64,000 nucleotides of DNA from Zopfochytrium polystomum (lineage: Eukaryota; Chytridiomycota; Chytridiomycetes; Chytridiales; Chytridiaceae), in contig JAIVFJ010000298.1 of the NCBI GenBank assembly GCA_025765615.1, positions 1-64,000 on the forward strand, read 5' to 3'. A program made the translations under genes and the position numbers. The notes beneath the pieces are model-generated. The model was given only the letters and a program-made list of their open reading frames with translations. It was not told the origin of the DNA and searched no databases. Below, in pieces: positions 1 through 11,600 of the stretch. Numbering within the stretch: the stretch's first letter is position 1; each line of letters opens with the position of its first letter.

Positions 1-1370
1 CAAGTCCAAGCCGCGATCGCGGTCGATCTGCCGTTCGGGCTTGTTTTGCTTCCTCAGTTGGCGCGACTTGTTTGCCCCCCAAAACCCCTTTTACTTAACC
101 AACGTTTTTCTATGAGGTCGAAAACAAGTCCTAGCCGCGTAACTGGTAGTTGTCGCTGTTGGGTTTTGTTTTGGCCCTCACTGAGCATTTTTTGTTGCAC
201 CCGACTTGAGTTGGTAACCCGTGGTCGAAAACAAGTCCTAGTCGTCTTGTCAGACGAGACCGCTCCGGCTTGCCTTCTTCCCTCACCGGGAGGTCGAAAC
301 AAGTCCTTGTCGTTGCGAAATTGTTCAACCCAACCCAACCCACGTTGATCTTCAGCCATATGAGGTCGAAAACAAGTCCTAGCCGCAATCGCGGTTGATC
401 TGCCGTTCGGACTTGTTTTGCCTCTCAATTGGCGCGATTGGTTCCCCCACTCAAGAACGATTCTATGAGGTCGAAAACAAGTCCTAGCTGCGTAACTGAT
501 AGTTTCGCTGTTGGGGTTTGTTTTGGCCCTCACTGAGCGGCTTGTTTCGTTTCTCCCGACTTCAGCTGATAGCAGTGCATCTATGAGGTCGAAAACAATC
601 CTAGTCGTCTTGCCATGTCGCCAGACGAGACTGCTCGGGCTTGCCTTCTTCTCTCACGGTGTAAGGTCTTTCGTCCACTCAAATCTTACTACTCCAGGTA
701 GTCCTATGAGGTCGAAAACAAGTCCTAGCCGTGGCGAATTTGATTTCACTACCGCTCGGGCTTGCTGGTCTTCGCTCATTGGCACTACCCTCCCACTTTG
801 ATCTCAGCCATGAGGTCGAAAACAAGTCTTCCTGCACGCTCACCGAGCACGCCACTCGAGCTTGGTTTTCGCTTAACTTGGCACCGCCTCGAGCCCACCC
901 ACCCCACACGCCACCCTTCATCTATGAGGTCGAAAACAAGTCCTAGCCGCGAAGCAGCTTATCGAGCCGCTCGGATTTGCTTCTGATTCTCATTGCTCCA
1001 CACCTAGTTCGTACACCTATTTCTCTCTACTTCCCTATGAGGTCGAAAAACAAGTCCTAGCCGCAGACCAACCAGTCAAGCCGCTCGAATTTGCTTTCGA
1101 TTCTTACTGGCCTAACCCAACGTTCGCTTTTTGCCTTGACCTCACCTATGAGGTCGAAAACAAGTCCTAGCCGTAACGCGTCATATGCGTCGTACCGCTA
1201 GAACGGGTTTTCGTCTTCACTGGATGCGAACATGAATACTTCGACGGCGTCATCTCGTTCCACTTATTCAATATCAGAATAGCCAAATTCGCCCTTCCAT
1301 TTCTTCCGTAAAATAGTCATCCTATGAGGTCGAAAACAAGTCCTAGCCGTGCATTCTTCGAAGCAACGCT
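1..1370. repeat. Tandem array of hairpin-forming repeats with four-unit higher-order structure
   Basis: Thirteen copies of a core close to TATGAGGTCGAAAACAAGTC, followed in most by CTAGCCG, start near 1 (cut by the window edge), 111, 222, 290, 359, 464, 582, 705, 809, 923, 1036, 1147 and 1323. Spacing is mostly 104-123 bp (68-69 for two short units, 176 for the last). In most units the core segment AAAACAAGTCC is followed 25-40 bp later by its complement, often with T/G wobble; the unit at 359 is perfect (369-379 with 409-419). Unit-specific parts show that units 1-2-3-4 resemble units 5-6-7-8, a higher-order period of about 355-370 bp. No Cas genes, no reading frame and no known family are recognised. 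It may be a satellite or an array of structured RNAs. Confidence 0.8.
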
Positions 1371-3256
1371 CGGGCCGGTTTTTTGACCCTCACTGAATTG
1401 CAACATGCCGCTTTGCTCGTACTTTTTTAGGTCTCCAATTGGCAATTGTTGGTTGCAGAAAATCGAAATAAATAAAGCGTGGAATTCGACGGACACCAAG
1501 ATCATTTTTCGTTTACTAAACAACGAACACCCCAGAAATAAAAACTTGTTACCCGTCAGCCGCATGAAGGAAATGGCGGTCAGAGCTAACTGGAGAGGCT
1601 TTCTTTGGCGTAGGTACCACGCACGAACTATATCGAAGGTGAGAGAAAATGGCAGAAATGCAGAAGCAACAGAAAGCGTCACAGCAGACTCCCGTAAGGC
1701 AAGGCAAGGCCTGTCCCTTCCATTGGACTGACGCAAGATGGGACACTGCAGCGGATCTGCACCGTCCAGTCATTAACAGGAACTCCGAGAACCAAAGAAA
1801 TAAAAGAGAAAAAAAAGAAAGGACCGCTCTTCGGCCAACGGCTAACCCCCTCTGTCTCGATGCTCGAGCGGGATGGCAAGATGTAAATGTCCACCAACGT
1901 TCGCCACGTGAGAAAGGCGCCTTCGGGAGCTGCAGCTCCCTCGGAGGGCTCGGTCGGAGGTTGAGTGGTAGCGAGCTGGGCAGCTGGAAGCGTGGCGCGC
2001 TCTGGGGCAGGCGTGGGTACAGTACTTGCAGCGGCTGTTGGTGGGGCCGTGTTTTTTTTTTTGAGTTGGGACGAAAGGACAAATTGGCTCGTCGTCTTTG
2101 TAAATTGCCGCGCTGTGGACTGTTGCGGGGCAGCTTGGAACCAAATGATCACCAAAAGACAGAAGACAACGCGGCAGTGATAATAAGCCGAGCTCCCACG
2201 CCACCCCGTGTCATATGAATCCCTCCCCCCCGACACCACTTCTCCAAACGATTTGGGCGAAGAACAAAAAAAAAAAGAGAGCGAGAGAGAAATAAAAACT
2301 CCAGCTGCCCGGGGCCGCAACCGAACCCAAGATATGGCAAACGCATCGCACAAATGCTTTACCCCACGCCCATGCCAGTCCCATTGCGGGAACCGAGCAC
2401 CAAAAGGGAGTGACATAAAAATGGACTGGGAGCATCGGAAGAACCAAAAGGATGGAAGAGCAAAGATCGTAGCTTCAACCGCCCCGTCCCTCCAAATCCA
2501 CGATTGGAAGGGGCTGGTGTTTTGCGGTTTGCGGTAAGGAGCAAGCGAGAGAGGGAGAGAGAGGATCGGAATTCCAGCCACCCTCGCACAGTCAACCCGG
2601 CATTGCGAAACCCCGGCCATTTTTTGCAGAGCTTATGCAAACGGGACACTGCCCGTTTGGCTTCTTTTTTTTTTTTTTTTTTGTGTGTGTGGAGTTACGA
2701 CGGCTGAGCCAATTCCGTCGACCAAAGGTTTTTATCGGAAAACTTGCAAGAACTTACTTGTGTTGTTTGTTTGTCGCTGTCACTGCCAAAAAAGAATGAT
2801 TATTTCACACTTCACCCACAAAATAGAAATTTTTTTTTTCCCTTTCCCTCTGCGAGGCATCCCTTTTTGGATAATCAACAGACGCGTGCACAACGCGCAC
2901 GCGGAGACCTCCACTCCCCGCTCGGCATGGCCGGGAGTGTGCGGTGGGAAGGTACGGTATCAGCGCCAAGACGGCTCGATGTGCGTAGGGGTTTAAGGGA
3001 AGCGGACATGGGGCCGACGCGGACGGACGCGGGCCTCCCAACTTCCTTCGATTAAGGTCCTGGTTGGTTGCGTGGAAAGGACAAAGAAAGTTAACGAAAG
3101 CAACGGCGAGCGTTCAAGCAGACACCAATGTTGATTTGGGTGATGGGAGTACAGTTGGTCATAAGTGAGGTGCCTCGGAGAGCAAGAGTTGGAAGGGTTT
3201 AAAGGGGAAAGAAGGATCCGAATGAAAGCCAAAAACGAGAAATGTTCGACGAGACC

Positions 3257-3290
<34 letters not shown>

Positions 3291-3553
3291 CTCTCTCTCT
3301 CGGTCTCTCTGGCTCTCAACCAACGCATACATCGAGCTGTACTGGCCCGCATTCGGTCCCTATTCTCCGCCGTCCCCGCCCCGGCTGCTGCTGCGGAGGT
3401 CGCGAGACAGACAGCTCCTCCTCACTGCAAAACCAAATTTTTCCCCCTGTCAACCACAAAAAACTTCCTGCACGGACGAAATTGGCGGTGATTTCGGATT
3501 GGGGCTGTGCTTGCCGTTTTGATTTAGAGTGAGAGAGAAAGACGGAGAGAGAT

Positions 3554-3629
<76 letters not shown>

Positions 3630-4293
3630 AAGACGGAAAGAGAATATAGAGTCTGGGAACAGGCAGCCACACAGGAGCATGACAAGAACGAATTTCAGAA
3701 ATTTCTGAATTTCCGAATTTTTCTTTCAGCCCAACCAAAAATAGCTCTACTTTGAAGACCGGCATCAATCGACAGCCTGATGCGCTCTGATTGGGCGATG
3801 CCAGAACAAGTGACCTCTGGTGTTGAGAGAGACAGCGGCAGAGTGACACAGGCACATGTTATTTACATTGTCTTTCCCACCAATGGTGTGCGGAAACAAA
3901 AAAGAAAAGAAAATTTTCAAACAAGAGGATAAATAAAATAAAAAATTAAGAGGAGAGGGAGAAATCAAAGAAATTCTCCAAAAAAGTTTACTTGGAAAAT
4001 TTTTCGCCCTTGCTGTTCGGTTGCTCTTCCATATCCACATCATCTGTGTGAATGACGTCTGTCTGTCTGGCCATGGTGATCTCTGTCGCCGTCTCTGCTC
4101 TCCAATCCGTTCTCTCCCCTCTCTCTCTCTCTCGCTCTCTATCCATCTCTCTCTCGCTCTGTCCATCTGGTTCTGTCTCGGTCCCTCACTGCCTGATTGT
4201 CACACGCAGCTTTTTCGGTCTTTGCAGTCTGTCTGTCTCGAGCCCTCCCTCGTCTCTTTTTGGAAAGTCGTTTTCGCACGCCCCTCCTCAGCC
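1371..4293. other. Gene-free interval with microsatellites
   Basis: No convincing gene is seen. The open frames here have no recognisable domain and run over low-complexity sequence. A CT run lies at about 3257-3304 and a long GA run at about 3523-3625, with T-rich tracts at 2665-2682 and 2830-2840. Part of it may be 5' flanking DNA of the gene starting at 4494. Confidence 0.6.
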
Positions 4294-4455
4294 TATATAA
4301 CCCCCATATTTGGAGCCAACCAAAAAACCTGCGTCCACCCAAACACAAACACAGTTGGTCCCTTCGATCCATTGACGAGGACTGACGAGGCCCTTCCCCT
4401 TTATCGCTTCCCCCCTTCTTCTATAGAGCCGGCACCTTAGACAGCCGCGTATAAA
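4294..4455 (+). promoter_or_regulatory. Candidate TATA boxes upstream of the VWD-domain gene
   Basis: TATATAA at 4294-4300 and TATAAA at 4450-4455 lie about 200 and 44 bp upstream of the ATG at 4494. A CA run (about 4472-4486) sits just before the ATG. Which element is used cannot be told from sequence. Confidence 0.35.
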
Positions 4456-4493
4456 CCCACCCCTTTCTACAACACACACACACACATCGAGCC

Positions 4494-6808
4494 ATGCGCT
4501 TCTTCGACTTTTTCGCCGCCGCTGTCGGCGCCGTCGCGGCCCTCACCTCTGCCGCCTTTGCCTCCCCCTCGCTCGTCTCCCTTGCCCCGCGCGGCACGTC
4601 GGGCGACTTCCTCGTCTTCGACCCGCCTACGCTCAGCCTGGACGACAAGCTGTTCCAGAAGAACTTCACTGTCTGCCTGAAGCAGAAGCCGTCAGGGTCC
4701 GTCTCGATTGCCCTGAGCGGCGACGGCTTCAAGTTCGACAACGCCGTCTACAACTTCGACTCGTCCAACTGGAACATTGTGAGTGCCTTCGCCTTTTCCT
4801 TTTCCTTCATTTCCTTTCAGGCCAGCGTGTTTGTCTTCCCAAACAACTGACACACGCGCTTCCCTCGAACCATTCACATCCAGCCCCAAACTGTCCACTG
4901 CATCACCACACCCGAGTTCGACAACGTTGCAAACACCCCGGCCACCGTCACCATCACCGCCGACGCCGACGCTCCTTGCGAGCCATGCCACAAGCAGAAG
5001 CAGACCTACAACTGCCACCGCACCCTCTTCCCCGGCGGCACCTGCACTTCCTCCGGTGACCCGCACTACCACACTTTCAACGGCTTGGAATTTACTCACA
5101 TGGGCACGGGTGTTTTCTACCTCGTCCAGTCTGACTACTTGACTGTTCAGGCGTACCAGTACCCCTGCACTGTCTGGGACAACATCAAGGCGACCTGCAT
5201 TGGCGCTGTTGCCATTCAGTTCGGAAAGACTGCTGGTGTCGTTTTCTTTGACCGGCTCCAAGTTCACCCAGCCCGACTGGACCTCGCAGGCTCGCCCCAC
5301 CTTTGAACGTCTGTCTGACGACATTGCCGGCATCACCTACACCGAGGACAAGTCGGACAACTCGTTCAACTTCCAGCTTGACTGCGGTTCGTCCGTGAAG
5401 GTCATCTGGTCGCACACATCCGGCTGCGACACGTGCACCAACCAGAACAAGTTCCACTACCTCGACGTCTCGATCCACTTGGCTCCTGGGTACTACGGCC
5501 AGGTTGGCGGTATCTGCAACCACCACTACGACACTCCCACCCTGCAGTGCGGCGGCGGCAAGGTGATCAACTGCCCCAATGGAAACTGCAAAGCCAGCGA
5601 CTGCGAAACCTTCGTGAACTCGTGGAAGTGCTCCAACTCCGAGTCCATCTTCCACGGCGCGTACTCGAGCACCTCCCACGACCACCCTCTTGCCCGCCCT
5701 GGGGACAAGAAGGGATGCGGCTACAAGCCCCAGCCGGGTTGCACCCACACTACCTACAACACCTGCAAGCCCACCCCGACTCCCAGCACCAGCTCGTCCA
5801 GGGTCATCACCACGACTTCGAGCTCATCGTCCTCGACCTCCACCAGCTCTAGGTCGGCTCCATCGTCCACCTCTAGCTCTACTTCGTCCTCGTCCTCCTC
5901 GTCCAAGGCCAGCTCCTCGTCGTCCTCGTCGTCGTCCTCGTCTTCGTCCTCGTCGTCGTCGTCGTCGTCGTCGTCTGTGGCCACCACGTCCAGCCAGAAC
6001 CAAGGCACCACGTCGAGCTCGACCTCGACAACCTCCACCTCCACCACCACCTCGTGCACCATCCCTGTCTACACCCCGGCCACATGCACGTACGAGAACC
6101 CCCCCCGTCACGACCACCTCGGCCCCCGCCACTACGTCCACCCCGATCACCACCTCGTCGAAGGGCTCCCCGTCCACCACCTACAGCGCCCCGTCGACCA
6201 CGACCACCAGCACCTACACCGTCCCGTCTGGCTACCCCGCTCCGCCCACTGACGTTGTCGCCAACGCGACCACCTACTGCGACCAGCTCTTGAGCGTCCC
6301 CGGCTGCGACGACATTTGCCCCACCAAGAAGGCTTACTACGTCGCGGCCTGCGTGTCCGACATCCTGACTTCCTCGTCGTACCTGTTCTGCGAAGGCCAC
6401 AAAAACTCGTACAACGCCTTCTGCGCGACCAAGGCCAGCTACATGACCGAGTCCTACAACAACCAGACCGCCGCCACGGGCACCTACGTCCAGCAGACCG
6501 CCGGCTACGGCAACTACAGCTGCCTGAACAACTGCAGCGGCCACGGTACTTGCGGCGCCTCGGGTTGCACGTGCGCGTCGCCGTACTCTGGCAACGACTG
6601 CAGCGTCGACCAGTCCGCCCTGCCCCCCGTTCAGACCACCTACAATGTCACCGTCGTCAACGCTGGCAACAGCACCGTCAACAAGACCATCGCGAAGAAC
6701 ACCACCGGCAACGTCTACTACAGCGGTGTGGCTAAGTCCGCCCTGTGCAGCGTGCAGGCGCTTGTTGCGGCTGTCGCCGGTGTTGCGGGCCTGGCCCTCC
6801 TTATCTAG
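4494..6808 (+). CDS. Secreted, GPI-anchor-like VWD/EGF surface protein (two frameshifts)
   Basis: Two exons, 4494-4778 and 4884-6808, joined by a GT-AG intron; about 735 residues. The N-terminus is a signal peptide (MRFFDFFAAAVGAVAALTSA). After the intron comes a von Willebrand factor type D domain with the hallmark SGDPHYHTFNG (about residue 147) and many paired cysteines. A long Ser/Thr-rich stalk with a poly-Ser run (about 400-460) follows, then a second Cys-rich part, an EGF-like module (about 640-670, CSGHGTCGASGCTC) and a hydrophobic C-terminal tail like a GPI-anchor signal. Probably a wall- or surface-exposed adhesin-like protein; the ligand is unknown. The frame shifts by one base near 5245 and again at the C8 run 6099-6106. 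Both sides are well conserved, so sequencing error is the likelier cause. Confidence 0.8.
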
Positions 6809-8639
6809 AGCGGAGATAAGAGATGAGAAGAGATTTTTTGTTTTGTGTAAAAAAAAAACAAGTCTTGTCCATTTCTGTGTTTCCTTTGTTCACCTTCTTC
6901 TGCTCCCTTTGCCCTTTCCCCTTTCTCTGGTGTAAGTGCCATCGCTATGTAGAGCCAAAGACTTTTTTAGCTTTCTATAGGTGATGCGTCCGAGTCTTCC
7001 CCAAACCCAAATCACGTTTTTTATTTTTTGAGAAATACAGTCATCCGCTAGCTTCCCTATCCCCTTTCAGTTATCGTTTTTCTTTCCCTGCTTACCCCCT
7101 CTCACCAATACTGCCCACTGCCAAAAAGAGACTTCACCCTTTCGTAGTGGAGGTTTCCGTCGTGAATAGTATTCATGTGGAAGTGGTGTAACCCCTTTCC
7201 CGCAATCCCGCCGAAATTCATACACTGCGCAATCCTCAAAAACAAAATATTATGTGCATGCTATAGACGATTTACGACCATCTGTTTTCTACGGCCAAGA
7301 ATTGTCATGGCCGATTGCTTCAGCCCATCCCACTGCACCGCTCTCCGGGACCTGGATACCAATTTACCATCCGACCTGTCGCTGGTATCCCTTTTCCCTC
7401 CTTCCTCTGATGTCATACGGTGGCAAACGTGCCACGGAGCCATTCCTCCCGAAATGAAGCAAAGGCGCACACACAGCCCCAGACAAGCCCCTCCGGCCAA
7501 TTTCCGCCTTGCTTCCCCGTCACAGGCAAGCAACACCAATCAAGAGCGTTGCACCTCCACGGTTGCGCCCTCGAAATTGACGCTGGTGAGGTCACACGGA
7601 TTGCGCCTCATTTCGGCGAGCGCACCCAGGCCTTGGAAGTTGCCCCAACTTTTTGCGTCCCCAACGCAACGCATAGCAAAAAGTGTAAAAGAAGAGCTTG
7701 TTGGAGAGAAAAAAATGAAACATTGAAAAAACGTGCAAGAAATTTGACAAGGCGTGCTCTCAAAAACTGCGACCCGCCGCCCGACTTCGTGCCGTTGATC
7801 CTGTCAGCATCATCATCCAGCATCAACATCGTCGTCATTTCTGCCGTACTAATTGCCGTCAGCCACATCGTCCACAACAGAAGCCATCGTCTCTGTCAGA
7901 ACTCACCACCGCCACCGCCTTCACAACGCTGCAGAAATTGTGCTCAGGGCCCTGGTATAACACAGATAGAATCCTCTCTGGTTGCTAATTTGCCATCTTC
8001 AGGTCTCATTGTTCACCTGTTCAGTCAGTTGCCTCACTACGCAGGAAGGAACGGCTCTGCTCATAAACCTACCATCCCACCTGTTCACTCTGCCCAAAGT
8101 TTTGCTTTTCTGCTAACCCCTCCCCTCTCAGTTACGCAGTGAGAGACTGTCAATATTTTACAGCAGTGTCTGTTAGCGCTCTTGTTGCGCTAGCTGGGAT
8201 TGCTTGTGCTATCACAGATCTGTCCTGTTGTCCCTGAGTGTCGGTTCTATCCCCACGCTCACGAATAAGCAGGACTATCAGCCACTCAACTGCTTATTCG
8301 GTATATGCCTACTTTTCCTTTCGATTTTTATTCTCTCCGCACTTTTACCTTCTGAAGGAGCAGGTTTCTGTTAGGGTCTGACGCACACTTGCTGCTGAAC
8401 GGCCGTAGGTGGGAGTGCTGTTGTCACCTTGCAGAACCAGTGTTGGGGAGGCCAGCACGCTCTAGGGATTTTCTTCTGGTGGATTCTGCAGTGCATCATT
8501 GCACCTTTGAGCATCTGTGACCTCTCCCACAAGCGGAACAGGCAACCGAGAACAATAGAACAAAGGACCTTGCTTCTTTAAGTGAAGCAGGCTGAGCCAC
8601 ACACATTTCAGCCACAAAGATATCATCATACCAGCTGCG
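6809..8639. other. Intergenic interval without a supported gene
   Basis: Includes the 3' flank of the surface-protein gene. The longest plus-strand frame (7420-8142) has no domain, biased composition and no homology I recognise, so it is not called. The interval becomes AT-richer after about 8150, where the transposon-like region begins. One strong hairpin lies at 8262-8300. Confidence 0.5.
8262..8300. repeat. Perfect 11-bp inverted repeat (hairpin)
   Basis: CGAATAAGCAG (8262-8272) and CTGCTTATTCG (8290-8300) are exact reverse complements with a 17-nt loop. It lies about 340 bp before the transposase-like coding region and could be a subterminal element of that transposon or a chance palindrome. 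Confidence 0.6.
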
Positions 8640-11600
8640 ATGAGGAAAGAACGCAAAACGCGACTCTTCCTGAGAAATGAGAAGAATGCAGTTTGGGTTC
8701 GCATCAAGGGATATCTCTCAGGTCCTGGAGGTGCAACTCTACAGCACGAAGGAGTCAATCTCCTTCCAGAAATCGAGATTGATGTTAGCGAGTATGAAAA
8801 ATACAGGTGGAACCAACCTAACTGGGGCACCTCCCAGTACTTCCTCCTTAATGGACTCACTGCGATTTTCGAGGGCAAGGACCCTCGTCTGCAAATAACT
8901 GTAGAAATGACTGCCCATGCTGATGTTATAGTTGCCCAGATTACCGATGACTCTGATACAGATTTTGAAAAGTACTTTTGGGCTGCAACTCGTCTGGAAT
9001 ACGGACCTTGCTCCTGGGACAACTGGGTGGCGGTTTCTTGAAGGGCTTACTCTCTGGTGATGTGCAACACGCTTCACTAGCTATGAATTTATCCAAATTC
9101 GTTCATGAGCACCAGTGGGCAGCTGAAATGGCATTTGTACATGTCCCATACATGAAGCCAGTGAGAATAGATTCGGCAGATTTGCGCATCAGAACTCAAG
9201 AAGTCAAGTCTTTGAAGGATGAATTGAGGTCATGGAACTCCAGGTGTGCAAAGTGGCACTTGAAAGACTCCTCTGTTCAAAAACTCCTTGATTTGTACGG
9301 CTCTAAAGTCCTTCCGAAAGTCTGTGCAGAAGAGAAGACGATGCTGTATTGCTTGCTGCAAAGGCTGTTTCATCTGGTCATTTGGATCTTGGTCGATTCC
9401 AGTACAACTTTGTATGCACACAGTTTAAGATGTACACCATCAACAACTTGGTGGGAAAGGCTGCGGCATCACTGTTTTCAGCACCGGAATGGGCCAAGTG
9501 GATCTACATTTACTCCAAATTGAGAAATAGTTGTAGTCTCTTCGACTCGCTCAAGGGTGCTGGATTTGCGGGGCTTGACTGCAGTGATGAAACCAGCACC
9601 CCAAGATTTCACCCATCTCAGTTTCAAGGAGATCTCATGATTCCATCAACAAGGGCAATTCGAGCACGTATTAAGTTGATGGGGATCTCTTCTGATACAG
9701 CTCAAGTAGAGAGGGCTGGTCTTATTGTTGGCTCTGCACATAGGTTGATGCTTGAAGTTCCTGTAAATGTGTCTTTGGGGCAGCCCTGGATGATATGACA
9801 ATTGGTGCACCAGCCCCAGTGTCCTTTAGTCTTTACTGAGGACAGTTTCTTCATGCTGCAGACGTTTCAAGCAACACCAATAAATGGAGGAAATTCAAGG
9901 AAACAAAGACATGTGAGATGGTAAGTTTGTTTTTTTGGAAAGCCTTTGACAAGAATGGTGCTAATTGTTTCCCAGTCGCTCTGAAGAGCACTTCGAGCTT
10001 CTTTGATAAGAATGAATTGCCTCAATAAGCCAGACGATGGATTTCTTGCATGTGGCTGGAGAGATATTCTTGAGTATACACTGGATTTGTCTAAGGAACT
10101 CCTGAGAGCTCACACAAGATTGCAGCTTGCATACAACCATGAGTTGCAAGCTTTTGAAAAGACAAAGCAGAACATTGAAAGATGTGTTTCTCGTCGACGT
10201 CAACAGAATCAGCATGCAGAGCCAACACCAGGTCAAAGTAAGACACTTAATGTTCGCAGCCACCGCTTGAGCAAATTGGGCGGCCTCATGCAAAAAAAGT
10301 ACCCAGCAGTGCTTGGCCTTTGCGTATACTACTGGCTTTACAATCAATGCCGAAACCAGGAAGCTCGGCTTGGCCTGACTGGTCCAGAAGACCATCGTTA
10401 TGCCCACATTCAATATGACTCAACAGATTTCCTTCCCCAAGGATTCAAATTGCTGTTGAGACAGCTTATTTCAGGCATGGCAAAATCTATGTGTGCAGTT
10501 GAGGCAGCCCTTGTGGATCAGGCTCATTATGTGACAGCCTTGACTGTGACAGACACACAGAATTCTCAGACTTCTGTCTACAAAACATATATGACTTCAA
10601 GCTCCAGCATTTATCAAACTCGAAAGCACTTTCTTGATGCCTCTCAATCTATGGCAGAACTTGGGATTCCAATAACTAGCTGGACAACAGATGGAGCAAC
10701 CGCACAGGTTGCTCACTTTCCTTACAACAATTCAACCCCAAGCTCATTTCTTGCAGTCTCCCGACTTGCACATGCAGCATATGCCAAACATACAAAGCTT
10801 CATTCAGGGAAAGACAAAACTTCACGCATTCTTGCTGCTGCAGACCACATCATTGAGAAGGCATCTGATTACATAAAAGCTCCTGAGGGTAGATGCCCTG
10901 AAGCCCATCTGTCACTTTCTGCATTCCTGGAGAAGGACTTGATACTAAAACACCCTTCGCTGAAGCGAAAACGAGAATCAGACTGCCATGATATGCAAAC
11001 GCAATCTTCTCAACGTCGCAAACTGCTTGATGCAAAAAAGCTGGAGGCTTTGAACAAGGCAGTGACTGAAGACATTGTGTCAGATTTAGGAGAGCTGGGG
11101 GGTCCTTCTACTCAAGCAGACTTAAGGGAAGTGGATGATGATATGGAAATGGAGCTGATACAGGAGCAGTCGAAAGGACACAACAATATCTCAAGCTTCC
11201 AACCCACCAGCTGCATGTGGAGATTGAAGAGAACAACTTTGTTCGAAAATGCAGCTCTTTGGGGTGGCAACTGGATGGGCCTTCCTGCAATATTGATGAT
11301 GATCACCTGCAAAAAGGATGGAAGAAGGTCATGTTTTCTGCTTTTTACTACCAGATCTTAATGGATTGTGGCAGCTACTGTCTTACTTTCAAAAGATTGA
11401 GCACCAGTGCTTGGTCCGGTGGCAACTCAAATCCTACTGCTGAAATTAGACCACTTCTCAGCGTCTGTGCAAGCATTCATCCAGGCTGCTCAAACCTAAC
11501 AACTGCTGATATTGAGCCAACACTCCTACTGCCTGCACAGAATCTTTTTGAAACAACAAGGAATCTCCATTCTGCCAAAACTCAGGAGGGTCTTGCAGAA

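Noticed and set aside
1..1370. CRISPR array
   Set aside because: Repeats recur at ~110 bp, but spacers are related to each other in a 4-unit pattern, repeat copies vary, there are no cas genes, and the rest of the window is clearly eukaryotic.
1679..2620. 313-codon minus-strand open frame
   Set aside because: No domain, low-complexity composition (F/S/L runs from microsatellites), no splice context and no recognisable similarity.
7420..8142. 240-codon plus-strand open frame
   Set aside because: No hydrophobic pattern or motif; composition looks like translated intergenic DNA.
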